The notes under the pieces: model-generated | Seen by the model: the letters and a program-made list of their open reading frames with translations, nothing else | Databases searched by the model: none | What the model was told of the DNA's origin: nothing | Translations under genes and position numbers: made by a program | Virus record (IMG/VR): IMGVR_UViG_3300025276_004551 | Span: 1 to 30,385 of that record | Length of the DNA: 30,385 nucleotides | Strand: one strand, 5' to 3' | From: a virus | Shown: positions 1 through 8,273 of the stretch, piece after piece | Layout of the letters: the number at the start of each line of letters is the position of its first letter | Numbering within the stretch: position 1 is the stretch's first letter

Positions 1-401
1 AATATATCCGTAGTTATTATTTTAGATATATTATTTAATTCATTTTGAATTTTTTTCTCTTGTAACTTAAATAAGTTCTTTTGATAAAGAGTAATCTCAC
101 AATTCATATAACTTTTCTTACCGTACACAATACCTGACTCACGCATGTCAAAATCGATAATACATTTGTTGTTATGAAATAAGTTTTTGTTTAAGTTTTT
201 AGCTAATGCTTTCTTGATATCCTTAGTAATTAACCTAATTACTGAAGTGTAATTAATATCTTCTTTTATCAATGTTTCACCCCAAGCTGATATTGTAAGG
301 TATAAAGCCTTTGGGTTTTTATTATCTACCGTTCCAGATAAAACTCTGTAATTATTATAATTTTTTGTTGATAATTGCTTTCCGTTTTTTGTAATAATCA
401 T
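1..401 (-). CDS. Hypothetical protein, 3' part cut by the window edge
   Basis: The frame opens at an ATG at 399-401 and stays open to base 1, giving about 133 codons with no stop, so the C-terminus lies outside the window. The protein begins MIITKNGKQLSTKNYNNYRV and is rich in Lys, Asn and Ile. The N-terminal half looks beta-rich (e.g. ALYLTISAWGE); I see no catalytic motif and do not recognise the family. A consensus Bacteroidota promoter lies directly upstream (minus-strand -7 box at 419-426), giving a leader of about 10 nt, which supports this start. It separates this gene from the coiled-coil gene upstream, so it may be an independent unit rather than the end of the head operon. Confidence 0.75.
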   Translation of the reverse strand, partial: MIITKNGKQLSTKNYNNYRVLSGTVDNKNPKALYLTISAWGETLIKEDINYTSVIRLITKDIKKALAKNLNKNLFHNNKCIIDFDMRESGIVYGKKSYMNCEITLYQKNLFKLQEKKIQNELNNISKIITTDI

Positions 402-418
402 AACCTATATCGTTTTGT

Positions 419-449
419 TAAATATAGGTAATATACACAACAAAGTCAA
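419..449 (-). promoter_or_regulatory. Bacteroidota-type promoter for the left-edge gene
   Basis: On the minus strand TTG (447-449) is followed by exactly 20 bp and then TATATTTA (419-426). This is one base from the Bacteroidota housekeeping -7 consensus TAnnTTTG. The predicted transcript would start about 10 nt before the ATG at 401. Confidence 0.6.
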
Positions 450-455
450 ATCATA

Positions 456-791
456 TCACCCCTTAAATAAAGCAATAAACACTCCGAAGGCAACTTGAAC
501 AACAGCCCATACCGTAACCGCTACAGTCTTAAACGTATTCAACGAAGCAACATCAGACTTCATCTCTTTAAGTGTGTTAGGGCTAGCTACATCATCCATA
601 TAACGCTTCCATTTAACCACACCCTCAATCTCTCTTTCAATAGCATCAACCCTACCTAATTTCAAGTTAATTTCATTAAGAATATCTTGAATCTTTTCAT
701 CATTCTCATTAAGTCTTTCTAATTCGTTTAAAACTAATTTAGAATACTCGTTCCATCCGTTTTGCGGTATATTTTTCTGACCCTTGTCCAT
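456..791 (-). CDS. Coiled-coil protein with C-terminal transmembrane helix (holin/XhlA-like candidate)
   Basis: A 111-aa protein with an N-terminal NGWNEYSKLVLNELERLNE segment, a predicted coiled coil over about residues 15-60 and one hydrophobic helix near the C-terminus (about residues 88-108, ending ALFKG). This architecture, charged coiled coil then a single C-terminal membrane anchor, resembles XhlA-type phage membrane proteins and small proteins I recall from other large phages. It sits 1 bp after the PAS gene at the end of the portal cluster. A role in lysis or membrane tethering is only an inference; no holin activity can be read from sequence. Confidence 0.7.
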   Translation of the reverse strand: MDKGQKNIPQNGWNEYSKLVLNELERLNENDEKIQDILNEINLKLGRVDAIEREIEGVVKWKRYMDDVASPNTLKEMKSDVASLNTFKTVAVTVWAVVQVAFGVFIALFKG

Positions 792-792
792 T

Positions 793-1242
793 CTATAAAT
801 CTGTAATATCTATATGTGTCCCAACCATCCTGATTGGTTTATTATTTTTATCCCACTCTATAACACTACCTCTACATAAGATTGTTATTTCGTGACCCTC
901 CTTGTGCGTGTACCTACCTATTGACCTATAAGGCAAAGTACCTTTACTATTAGCATGTTTATCAAACTTATCTAACGCTAATTTTAAATCTTCAGGATGT
1001 ATTAATGACATCCAAGACTCAGGTTTGTTTTCCATTTCGTCAACTTCGTAACCTAATTGTTTTTTAAACGCTGGACTAAGGTATTGGATATTATTAACAA
1101 CATCCCAATCCCAATAACCATCAGTAGTAAGTTCAAGAGTAAGTTCAAGAATTTCCCTCATCTTAAAAACTTCTGCGTCACGAATTGGTAATTTAGTTAC
1201 TAAGTTACGTAACTTTTTTATATTTTCTGACTCCCTGAACAT
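793..1242 (-). CDS. Stand-alone PAS domain protein (PAS_3 type)
   Basis: A 149-aa protein that is almost entirely one PAS fold. Residues about 28-149 carry the family pattern: DGYWDWDV, then a SPAFKKQLGYEVDEM segment, WMSLIHPEDL, and the C-terminal strands with HKEGHEITILCRGSVIEWD and IRMVGTHIDITDL. PAS domains bind small ligands or cofactors, or mediate protein contacts, and are normally fused to kinases, cyclases or HTH domains. No output domain is present here, so it must act as an adaptor or decoy, or on a separate partner. It lies 3 bp after the 271-aa gene in the portal operon, a surprising place for a sensor module. The PAS call is firm; the function is open. Confidence 0.85.
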   Translation of the reverse strand: MFRESENIKKLRNLVTKLPIRDAEVFKMREILELTLELTTDGYWDWDVVNNIQYLSPAFKKQLGYEVDEMENKPESWMSLIHPEDLKLALDKFDKHANSKGTLPYRSIGRYTHKEGHEITILCRGSVIEWDKNNKPIRMVGTHIDITDL

Positions 1243-1245
1243 AAA

Positions 1246-2061
1246 CTACTCAGCTGTCAAATCATCTTTAAGTTCTAACACCTTAATAATATCTGCATCA
1301 AAACTTTCTTTTATGTATTTTCTATCCAATAGACTTTCTTTAAGTGATAAAAGTGTTTCTTTTAAACTATCTGAAGAATCTTCTAACTTAGTATTAACTA
1401 AACTAAGACATTCTGAAATATTAAGATTAAAAAAACCCTCCCTACCATTCTCATCTGATTCTAAGATAATCTTAACAGTTTTTACCTCACTCTCGCTAAG
1501 GTCTGAATATCTATCATTATATTTACTAACCATCAAAGAAGCTAATTCTTTGTTGGATAAAATAACTTCGTCAAGACCTTCGATTATAACCTCATCTTCT
1601 TTTTTATTACTTACTATGTATTGAGCAACTTTCTGCGTAGTCTCAACCAACGAACTAATCGTGCCAGGACCTTTCTTAGTGGTGATTAATTTTGAAATAT
1701 TTTCATGTAATTCTTTAACCCTAACAGTTGCGGAATATAATTTAGCATTTTCAAAAACTAAATCTAATATAAGTTTTTTATTTGCCTCGTTTATCTCTTT
1801 CTCGGTGAAATTATTCATAAGATTAATATTCTCTTTAATGAATTCAATCGCTCTACTTTCGTTTTCTTCAAGTTTATTTTGAATGTTTGAATATATAAAA
1901 AATTGTGATTTAAGAATCTCATTTTCCTTAAGAGCTTTAATATAACCTTTGAAAAGCCCCTTTTTCTTCTTATTACCTGTTGAAATTGATTCAGCAAGGA
2001 GTTCATTATAAACATCCTTAATCTGACCAAAATTCATATGTGTTGTATTTTTCTTTGCCAT
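1246..2061 (-). CDS. Hypothetical helical protein downstream of portal (core/scaffold candidate)
   Basis: A 271-aa, largely alpha-helical and charged protein with no recognised domain. Its N-terminus contains LLAES, an L-x-E-S site of the type cut by T4-like prohead proteases. It follows the portal gene by 47 bp and precedes the PAS gene. In T4 the genes after the portal encode prohead core proteins and the protease. Position and helical composition fit a core or scaffold protein, but that is inference. An ATATTTAT-type box with an AT-rich leader lies just upstream (2070-2090). Confidence 0.7.
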   Translation of the reverse strand: MAKKNTTHMNFGQIKDVYNELLAESISTGNKKKKGLFKGYIKALKENEILKSQFFIYSNIQNKLEENESRAIEFIKENINLMNNFTEKEINEANKKLILDLVFENAKLYSATVRVKELHENISKLITTKKGPGTISSLVETTQKVAQYIVSNKKEDEVIIEGLDEVILSNKELASLMVSKYNDRYSDLSESEVKTVKIILESDENGREGFFNLNISECLSLVNTKLEDSSDSLKETLLSLKESLLDRKYIKESFDADIIKVLELKDDLTAE

Positions 2062-2108
2062 AGTGCGTACTTTATATTTAATAAATATTTAATTTTAAGT
2101 TAAAAAAC

Positions 2109-4148
2109 TTATTCATTAATCATTTTATCAATATCGTCAATCATATTTCCGATATTTTCATTAATCTTAACATTCTTATTAGTAACCTTAACCCTTTCAT
2201 TTAAAACAACATCATCGTCTTTTTTAACCGAATCAAGTAACTTACCAAAGAAATTATCCTTATATCTATTAATTTTTTTATTATAAGCTGTTCTATGTTC
2301 AGTAAGCATGTTTTCAGCCTTCTTATTAATACTCTCCCCGAAACCACCAGCATCATCACCAGCATCACCACCAGCATCATCATCACCACCAGCATCACCA
2401 CCAGCATCGTCACCTTCTTCTTCTCCGAAGCCAGAATCGTCACCTTCTTCTCCAAAGTCAACATCATCACCACCTTCGAATCCACCTCCGCCACCGAAGC
2501 CGCCACCGCCGCCGCCACCGCCGAAGCTATCGCCGCCACCATCGTCACCACCTCCTTCATCACCACCAGAAGCGCCACCACCTTTAGCAATATTAATATC
2601 ACCATATAGTCTATCAACCTCGTCAAAAGTACCAGTATGTTTAATAACTTTACTAGTGTTTTCCATCTCAGCCGCTGCAGCTTTTTCAAGTCTCTGCTCA
2701 AGGAAATCTTGTTTAATTTCATCATCAGACCATTCCAGAATATCTCTTTTACCTTTCATCATAGACATAACCGCAAAACCACCACCAGCATCAACTGTAG
2801 CATCCTTATACAAGGTAACTTTAGATTGCATTTGTTCAATCTTCATCATTTGAGCCTGAGTAGATGGGTTATTAAGTGTAAGTGTAAAGTTATCCAACTC
2901 ATCTTCTAATCCTAATAAGAATAAATGTAAGATAGCAATCTTATTTAATTCCATAATCATAGACTGCTGAATTCTATTAATGGTTCTAGTAAATCTAATA
3001 TCCTGTAATGCCAAGTTTTTACCATCACCCTGCGCTTCTTCATAACCTAAGAAAGACTTAGGTACTCTAAGCGCAGTAAACAACTTTCTTTGTAGATATT
3101 CAATATCTGCAATTTGGTCAAGGTTACTAGCCCCTGGAAGCGTATCAATAGGGTTTGGTGCATCCTCACTCCTAACTGGAATAAAGAAGTCTTGGTCATT
3201 AGCCATTTGGTTATACTGAAGGTCAACCTGCCCCGTTTGAGGGTCAGTAATTGGCGTTCTTTTAAACCTATTGGCAATTTCATCTACGTAAGATGGTACA
3301 TCCTCATCATCGATGTTCCCAACATAAATCTTATATACTCTTCTTTCTGGTGCTCTAGTTACTCTATAAATAAGCATAGCATCTTCTGAAAGAATTAACT
3401 GCTTCCAAATTCTTCTAGCTTTTTCTAATACTGACGTTCCGTAAGGTAGTCTTCTATCATCGCCTAATAACCTAAAGTGAGCTACTTGCCAAGAGTTAAA
3501 CACAATATCCTTACCTCGCCAAACAAACTTAACCTTGGGGTCATCATCTTCTTCATCACTAGTATTCATAATTCTACCGAACACATCACCCTCTCTTCTT
3601 TCTATCTCAAAATTAGGTAATTGTCTAGCTCCAACTACACCAGCTGCATCATCAATATTAAGGAAAACAAAGTTATCCCCATATTTACATGTGTTTCTAA
3701 CCCACATAGGAAGTGTTGTGTGTATGTCAAGCCTGTTAAAGAATAAATCTTCTAAAAGTGTCTTAACTCTCTTAGAATTTGAGTAAATATTCAATACTCT
3801 ACCCTTGTCATTTACAGTAGTAGATTCTTCCATCATTATATCAAGAGTTGCTGATATTTCTGGATAGAACTCCATACTCTCAAAATCTGAGTAAGAACCT
3901 ATACGAGTTGTTTCATAATGAATTGTTTTTTGAAACATCTCATTATCAACCTTCCTCCACATACCACCAACATATTTGTTTTGTTGAGCTTGTAATTTAG
4001 CAGTCTCAAATTCACTCTTATCTGTGGTCTTTAATATTGCATCATTACCGATAGAATACCTATTAGTTTGCGTTCTTGGTGATTGTACGCCAGTTGGTCC
4101 AAATACATTACTTAATTTTTGAAATACTGTTAGTTTTCTTTTAGCCAT
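2109..4148 (-). CDS. Portal protein, T4 gp20 type
   Basis: A 679-aa protein that forms the dodecameric ring at the DNA-packaging vertex and docks terminase and neck. The strongest signature is SEDAMLIYRVTRAPERRVYK around residues 250-275, which closely matches the T4 gp20 EDA-x-IYRITRAPERR core. FSLRVPKSFLG-like wording (LRVPKSFLG) and the later KRDILEWSDDEIKQDFLEQR stretch also fit. Residues about 525-610 are an insertion made almost only of Gly, Asp and Glu. The tail after it is basic/helical and contains LTEH. T4 gp20 is about 520 aa, so the excess is this Gly/Asp-rich arm. The 80-aa gene lies upstream and TerL just before that. Confidence 0.93.
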   Translation of the reverse strand: MAKRKLTVFQKLSNVFGPTGVQSPRTQTNRYSIGNDAILKTTDKSEFETAKLQAQQNKYVGGMWRKVDNEMFQKTIHYETTRIGSYSDFESMEFYPEISATLDIMMEESTTVNDKGRVLNIYSNSKRVKTLLEDLFFNRLDIHTTLPMWVRNTCKYGDNFVFLNIDDAAGVVGARQLPNFEIERREGDVFGRIMNTSDEEDDDPKVKFVWRGKDIVFNSWQVAHFRLLGDDRRLPYGTSVLEKARRIWKQLILSEDAMLIYRVTRAPERRVYKIYVGNIDDEDVPSYVDEIANRFKRTPITDPQTGQVDLQYNQMANDQDFFIPVRSEDAPNPIDTLPGASNLDQIADIEYLQRKLFTALRVPKSFLGYEEAQGDGKNLALQDIRFTRTINRIQQSMIMELNKIAILHLFLLGLEDELDNFTLTLNNPSTQAQMMKIEQMQSKVTLYKDATVDAGGGFAVMSMMKGKRDILEWSDDEIKQDFLEQRLEKAAAAEMENTSKVIKHTGTFDEVDRLYGDINIAKGGGASGGDEGGGDDGGGDSFGGGGGGGGFGGGGGFEGGDDVDFGEEGDDSGFGEEEGDDAGGDAGGDDDAGGDAGDDAGGFGESINKKAENMLTEHRTAYNKKINRYKDNFFGKLLDSVKKDDDVVLNERVKVTNKNVKINENIGNMIDDIDKMINE
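2335..2600 (-). repeat. Low-complexity Gly/Asp/Glu-coding repeat inside the portal gene
   Basis: The plus strand reads as reiterated CCACCAGCATCA-like and CCGCCACC-like units, which the portal frame translates into runs of Gly and Asp with some Glu and Phe. The tract is visibly more GC-rich than its surroundings and creates long spurious open frames on the other strand. Confidence 0.8.
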
Positions 4149-4200
4149 TTTGTTTTAATATTTTGTTTTAATATAGTTAATTTTTAGTAAAATTAAAGAG

Positions 4201-4443
4201 TTACTTAACGTAATCACATTGGAAATATGCACTTCTTGTTAAGTCACTACCAATTACTACTATTACATAAGAATATGTGCTAATGAAGTCATTACCTTGA
4301 GAACCTAAAGGTGTTGAGCAAAAGTAATTAGAAACAGAACTACTCCTTACGTTCTTTTTCACAGACTCATCTGGTGACCACTTATACAAACCAGCACCGT
4401 TAGCACCACTCTTTCTTACAAATACTTTTTTATCTAATCCCAT
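4201..4443 (-). CDS. Small hypothetical protein between terminase and portal
   Basis: An 80-aa protein of unknown family, starting MGLDKKVFVRKSGANGAGLY. The C-terminal half is Ser/Tyr/Val-rich and looks like beta strands (FISTYSYVIVVIGSDLTRSAYF). It lies 18 bp after the TerL stop and 52 bp before the portal start, so it is probably co-expressed with both. Its size and composition suggest a small structural or decoration-type protein, comparable in style though not in sequence to the 89-aa protein at 11244-11513. Confidence 0.65.
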   Translation of the reverse strand: MGLDKKVFVRKSGANGAGLYKWSPDESVKKNVRSSSVSNYFCSTPLGSQGNDFISTYSYVIVVIGSDLTRSAYFQCDYVK

Positions 4444-4461
4444 ATCTATTTTTTTTATTTA

Positions 4462-6279
4462 TTACCTTAAACCACTAAATAACCATGCGTTGGCACCAGT
4501 AGGGTCTTGCATATTCTTACTAACATTCTTATCAAATTTAGGTCTTGGAAGTGCTTTCTTGTTTCTTTGATTCTTAGGTACAAAACCCCCAGTATCGTCA
4601 GCTACTGAACCACTACCAACTTTCCAACTAGATAATATAGCCTTAGTTTGACTTTTAACTTTCTCTAATTTCTTGAAAGAATGTTCTAGTACCCACAATG
4701 GCATACCAAACGCCATAAGAAGGTCATCATGGTAACCCTCCATGTGGTCAGGTCTACCATTTCTATATACGAATGTTTTCATTTCAGACGTGGTCCTTCT
4801 TGACTTAATCACAACACCATTACTTCTAATCATATACTCTAAATGAGTAATCATTGATATTCTAACACCATTGGCATTAAATCCAGGCATTTTATCATCT
4901 TTATTATAAGTCTCAAGTTGATTTCTTTTACTATTAAGTATCTTACCCTTTGGTTCTTCGTAGTGTAAGTACTTATAATCCAATTCAATTAATTTAAGAA
5001 CTGTTGACACCCCCATACCTCCAGCAATATCTACAACAGTATAAGCCTTATACAAGTTACCGTACTCATAAACATATTCAGCAAGTATATCTGGCTGTAC
5101 TTTTCCCTGGTACTCCATAACTTGCTCCATTGTGGTGGTGTCAATTATAACTATTGTAGACGCATCCTTTCCATCACCCCTAGCAACATCAACACCCATA
5201 ATATACCTATGACCATCAATAGGTTTATTCCATATCCAAAACTCAGATTCAATTCCATCTGTCCATTCAGGTTCACAAACATTATTATCTTCATGAAAAG
5301 CAATATCAACATCTTTTATAACATTCCCCCCAGAACCAAGGAAAGAAACATCAAGCTCTTGCGCAATCTTCCTGGTGTTATGGTTAAGCGTACCACACAT
5401 CCCTTCATACCAGTCAGAAGTAGGCTTATAACCATCTTTAATTTTATCACCATACTTAGAATTAAGATACTCAACCTCCCTAATTCTTTCAATTTCCTCA
5501 CCAGAATCATCTTTCTTAATCCAGAATAGACCAGTACCGTCATTTTTACCATTATAACGTGGGTCTTCAAACCAACGCATCTCAATTATATTATAATCAT
5601 TACCCTTACCCTTTATTGTAACTTTAGACTGTTCATATGTTTTATAATACAAGGGGTCCATACCATTTGGTGTGGATATAAGCATTACTCTACCACCAGT
5701 AGCACATGACGACATCGCCGCAGCATATACCGCATCACCATTATCAATAAAAGCAGCCTCATCAAATACCAAGTATGTTGGCGTATAACCCCTAAGAGCA
5801 TCTTCAGACGTCGCAACTGCAATAATTTGAGTACCATTAGGTAATTCAATTTCAATCTTAGAATCAACAACAAATATAGACTTTTTTTCATTTTCAACAG
5901 AACCATAGTAATCTTCCCCCCAAACCCATCTAGGTAATTGGTTTAAGTAGTCTTTAATACCCTTAACAAATTTTTGTGCTAGTTTTAACTTATTGGCAAT
6001 AACCAATATAGTCTCTGGACTACCCTCGTCAGCAAAGGCACCCTTAATAGCCATGTAAGCTTGTGTGGTTGTAGATATACCCGCCTGTCTAGGTTTCGTA
6101 ACTAAATTAAATCTATGTTTCTCATACGCTTTAATAATCTCTTTCTGCCTAGGGAATAAAAGAAACGGGACAAAACCACCTTGAGTTAAATCCTTAGTCT
6201 CCAAATACGTAGTAATTGCGTAGATTGGATTATCTGCACATTTAAAATATTCAGTTAATATTTCTGTACTTGTTAACAT
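4462..6279 (-). CDS. terL: Terminase large subunit (ATPase and nuclease)
   Basis: The DNA-packaging motor subunit: an N-terminal ATPase translocates DNA into the prohead and a C-terminal RNase H-fold nuclease cuts the concatemer. With the ATG at 6279 the protein has 605 aa. Walker A is KPRQAGIST (about 62-70), Walker B LVFDEAAF (about 170-177), and coupling motif LISTPNG (about 200-206). The nuclease acidic residues are in GVDVARGDGKDAS (about 363-375), VVDIAGGMG (about 415-423) and EGYHDDLLMAFG (about 514-525). A longer frame runs to 6330, but that start lies inside the terminator hairpin of the upstream gene and would add an unrelated hydrophobic leader. An 8-bp inverted repeat precedes the chosen start. 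Confidence 0.95.
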   Translation of the reverse strand: MLTSTEILTEYFKCADNPIYAITTYLETKDLTQGGFVPFLLFPRQKEIIKAYEKHRFNLVTKPRQAGISTTTQAYMAIKGAFADEGSPETILVIANKLKLAQKFVKGIKDYLNQLPRWVWGEDYYGSVENEKKSIFVVDSKIEIELPNGTQIIAVATSEDALRGYTPTYLVFDEAAFIDNGDAVYAAAMSSCATGGRVMLISTPNGMDPLYYKTYEQSKVTIKGKGNDYNIIEMRWFEDPRYNGKNDGTGLFWIKKDDSGEEIERIREVEYLNSKYGDKIKDGYKPTSDWYEGMCGTLNHNTRKIAQELDVSFLGSGGNVIKDVDIAFHEDNNVCEPEWTDGIESEFWIWNKPIDGHRYIMGVDVARGDGKDASTIVIIDTTTMEQVMEYQGKVQPDILAEYVYEYGNLYKAYTVVDIAGGMGVSTVLKLIELDYKYLHYEEPKGKILNSKRNQLETYNKDDKMPGFNANGVRISMITHLEYMIRSNGVVIKSRRTTSEMKTFVYRNGRPDHMEGYHDDLLMAFGMPLWVLEHSFKKLEKVKSQTKAILSSWKVGSGSVADDTGGFVPKNQRNKKALPRPKFDKNVSKNMQDPTGANAWLFSGLR

Positions 6280-6282
6280 TGT

Positions 6283-6302
6283 CTTTATATATAAATATAA
6301 AG
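6283..6302. promoter_or_regulatory. Perfect inverted repeat just upstream of terL
   Basis: CTTTATAT, a 4-bp spacer ATAA, then ATATAAAG: an exact 8-bp inverted repeat ending 3 bp before the terL ATG. On the minus strand it also contains TATATTTA, a possible -7 box, but no TTG is found at the right distance. It could be an operator, a leader hairpin or a late promoter element. Confidence 0.45.
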
Positions 6303-6311
6303 AAACTATTA

Positions 6312-6343
6312 AAAAGAAAAAAAGCCCCAAATTGGAGCTTTTT
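6312..6343 (-). terminator. Intrinsic terminator between the 390-aa gene and terL
   Basis: Read on the minus strand the stem is AAAAAGCTCC / GGGGCTTTTT with one mismatch, a 5-nt loop and a long U tract interrupted once (6312-6323). It follows the 6364-7536 gene and precedes terL, so terL probably has its own promoter. Confidence 0.75.
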
Positions 6344-6363
6344 ATTATTTAATCATATAATAT

Positions 6364-7536
6364 TTACAGTAGTTCATCCATTGAAAAATGGTCTGGACCC
6401 ATTTTTTCGTTAAAATCATCCTCAGATAATTCTTTCTTAATACCCTTAATCATCTCGGAAATTCTATGCTTACCCTTTTTTGTACCAGCAATTATCTCTT
6501 TCATTAGATTTGAAAACTCAACTGGTTCCATTGATGCTAAATCAGTATAAACGTAGTGTTTTAATTTAAAATCATCTGCTGGTATAGCATCACAGAAACT
6601 TCTCCATAAACCAGGGCCAAATCTCATATCCCATGGTTCAGCCTGAATGAAATCAGCTTTATCAATTACATACTGAGCAATATTCTCTTGTGTTGGTAAT
6701 CCATTTAAAGATAACACCTCCATAACACCCTTACATAATTCATGTAGAAGTACTGGAAAAACCATTCCTCTAGCTTTAATAACTGATTTAACACCATCTT
6801 CGGTTTCATTATAATCCACCTCACAAGACCCAGCGTCTACAGCATTACTTAAATCAGGAACTATGAAATACATATAATCTGCAGCAGACATCATTTTTTT
6901 ATAAGTTCCAGGTAACCTAGTATTTATATCACTTAATTCTTCATGAACCATATGAAACATATGGTTAACACTTTTTGAAGCGCCTTGAATTAAAGCGTTT
7001 ACAGCTCTTCTCTTTTTTACTTCCGCATTAGCCATCACAATTTCTTCGTGGTCATTAAAATCACTATCTTCACTTTCTATTGGTTTATCATTTGAACCAG
7101 AACGAGTAATATCATTAGTTAATGCAACATCGAATTCAACAGAACCTTCTGGAATATCAAACTCTTCCATAATCATAGAAACAGCTAGTTTTTCTAAGAC
7201 ATCTTTATTTGACTCTTCAAGTGATATAGCATCACGAACTAAATTCATTTGCTCTGACTTTATTACCTTATCGTCAATAAGTTCCATATCGAATGCCTCA
7301 CGACACCTCTTTACTACTTCTTTAAACCTTTTACGAATAATTTTCATTTCACTTGAAATAATATCTCCTTCTGGAAATATACCACAACCAGCTAATGAGT
7401 GAGCGTTTCGTCTCAAGTCTTCTTCTAACTTCGGATGTATTCTTTCAGTAATACCATCAGAATAAAGTATATTTTCATTTAACGGGGTTTTTCTGTTCTC
7501 TAAAGCTTTCTTAGCTAAATCTCTATATTTACTCAT
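6364..7536 (-). CDS. Conserved phage hypothetical protein, structural candidate
   Basis: A 390-aa acidic protein without a domain I can name. The N-terminus is basic and helical (YRDLAKKALENRKTPLNEN). The centre carries PGTYKKMMSAADYMYFIVPD and the conserved-looking VFPVLLHELCKGVMEVLSL, followed by FIQAEPWDMRFGPGLW. The HELCKG stretch is not a zinc-protease HExxH because the second His is missing. Similar wording occurs, as far as I recall, in uncharacterised proteins next to terminase in large marine-type phages. It overlaps the upstream 112-aa gene by 8 bp and ends in a terminator before terL. A virion or assembly role is inferred from position only. Confidence 0.7.
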   Translation of the reverse strand: MSKYRDLAKKALENRKTPLNENILYSDGITERIHPKLEEDLRRNAHSLAGCGIFPEGDIISSEMKIIRKRFKEVVKRCREAFDMELIDDKVIKSEQMNLVRDAISLEESNKDVLEKLAVSMIMEEFDIPEGSVEFDVALTNDITRSGSNDKPIESEDSDFNDHEEIVMANAEVKKRRAVNALIQGASKSVNHMFHMVHEELSDINTRLPGTYKKMMSAADYMYFIVPDLSNAVDAGSCEVDYNETEDGVKSVIKARGMVFPVLLHELCKGVMEVLSLNGLPTQENIAQYVIDKADFIQAEPWDMRFGPGLWRSFCDAIPADDFKLKHYVYTDLASMEPVEFSNLMKEIIAGTKKGKHRISEMIKGIKKELSEDDFNEKMGPDHFSMDELL

Positions 7537-7867
7537 TTCTTAAGTCTTTTACTTTTAACGTCTTAACAACCTTTCTAGGTTTCTTAATATTCTTACCGAT
7601 ATCCTTAACTGATTCAATTAATTCACGCTTAGTCATACTTGGTCTAACCACTTCAGTTAATTGTTTCTCTAACTCGCTAGAAACTATTTCTTTAGCAATC
7701 TCATCCGCATCATCCACTTTAATCCCTAAATCCTCAAGCCCATCACTTGTATTATTTATAGCAACCTCAACCTTCTTAACACCGCTATCTGATGCTTTAT
7801 TAGGGTCTTTATATCCTGATTCTTCATCACCAAAGCCCTCTCTAATATTTTTCTTTTTAATCCTCAC
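7529..7867 (-). CDS. Small hypothetical protein, GTG start
   Basis: A 112-aa charged protein. The only plausible start is GTG at 7865-7867, which overlaps the end of the 138-aa gene by 11 bp, so translation is probably coupled; its own end overlaps the next gene by 8 bp. The N-terminus KNIREGFGDEESG contains I-R-E-G, matching the L/I-x-E-A/G/S prohead-protease site pattern, and the FGDEESG wording recurs in the long acidic gene upstream. The C-terminus is strongly basic (KKPRKVVKTLKVKDLR). This is a candidate small head-core or internal protein; function unknown. Confidence 0.65.
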   Translation of the reverse strand: MRIKKKNIREGFGDEESGYKDPNKASDSGVKKVEVAINNTSDGLEDLGIKVDDADEIAKEIVSSELEKQLTEVVRPSMTKRELIESVKDIGKNIKKPRKVVKTLKVKDLRNE

Positions 7868-8273
7868 TTTTATTTATTTTTTTACTGTTATCATAATTAT
7901 AATCTAAAACTAAATCTTTTTCATATAACCTATCTTCAATGTTAGTTACACTCTCACCAAACTTAAAATAAAGCCTAACCTCAGGGTATTCATCATAATC
8001 TAATAGATTCTCCCACCCAAGAGCTATAACTCCATCTACAGCATCAAAAACAGCAAACGTGTCACTATTCTGTATTAAGTCAAATTTTAAGTCTGTAACC
8101 AACTTACCAACTTTCTTAACAAATTCACCATTTGGTGGTCCTGGATTCCCAGAAGCTGGATACGCATCCCAATCATCACCGTGAATATCTTCTAACGTAT
8201 CTGAGAATAAAAACTCATATATGTTATTACCAGTCCAATCAGAACCTATTTCGTTTATATAAATTAATTTCAT
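7857..8273 (-). CDS. Conserved phage hypothetical protein
   Basis: A 138-aa acidic protein beginning MKLIYINEIGSDWTGNNIYEF and containing DDWDAYPASGNPGPP, LIQNSDTFAVFDAVDGVIALG and WENL. I recognise this pattern (an NIYEF-L/F-SD start, a SGNP-x-PP segment and a QNSD-x-F-V-x-DA-x-D core) from uncharacterised proteins of other large T4-like phages, but no function is known to me. The stop overlaps the GTG of the next gene, and the start overlaps the stop of the acidic gene by 1 bp, giving a tightly coupled series. Confidence 0.75.
   Translation of the reverse strand: MKLIYINEIGSDWTGNNIYEFLFSDTLEDIHGDDWDAYPASGNPGPPNGEFVKKVGKLVTDLKFDLIQNSDTFAVFDAVDGVIALGWENLLDYDEYPEVRLYFKFGESVTNIEDRLYEKDLVLDYNYDNSKKINKSED

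Noticed and set aside
2308-2853. Pro/Ser-rich 181-aa open frame on the plus strand
   Set aside because: It is the antisense of the Gly/Asp-rich portal tract; its composition merely mirrors the repeat, and the portal frame is clearly real.
6280-6330. N-terminal extension of TerL as a signal or membrane segment
   Set aside because: The extra codons read the terminator hairpin and leader of the upstream gene; the family normally starts near the chosen ATG.
6700-6770. HELCKG in the 390-aa protein as a zinc protease motif
   Set aside because: The second His of HExxH is absent and no other ligand pattern is seen.
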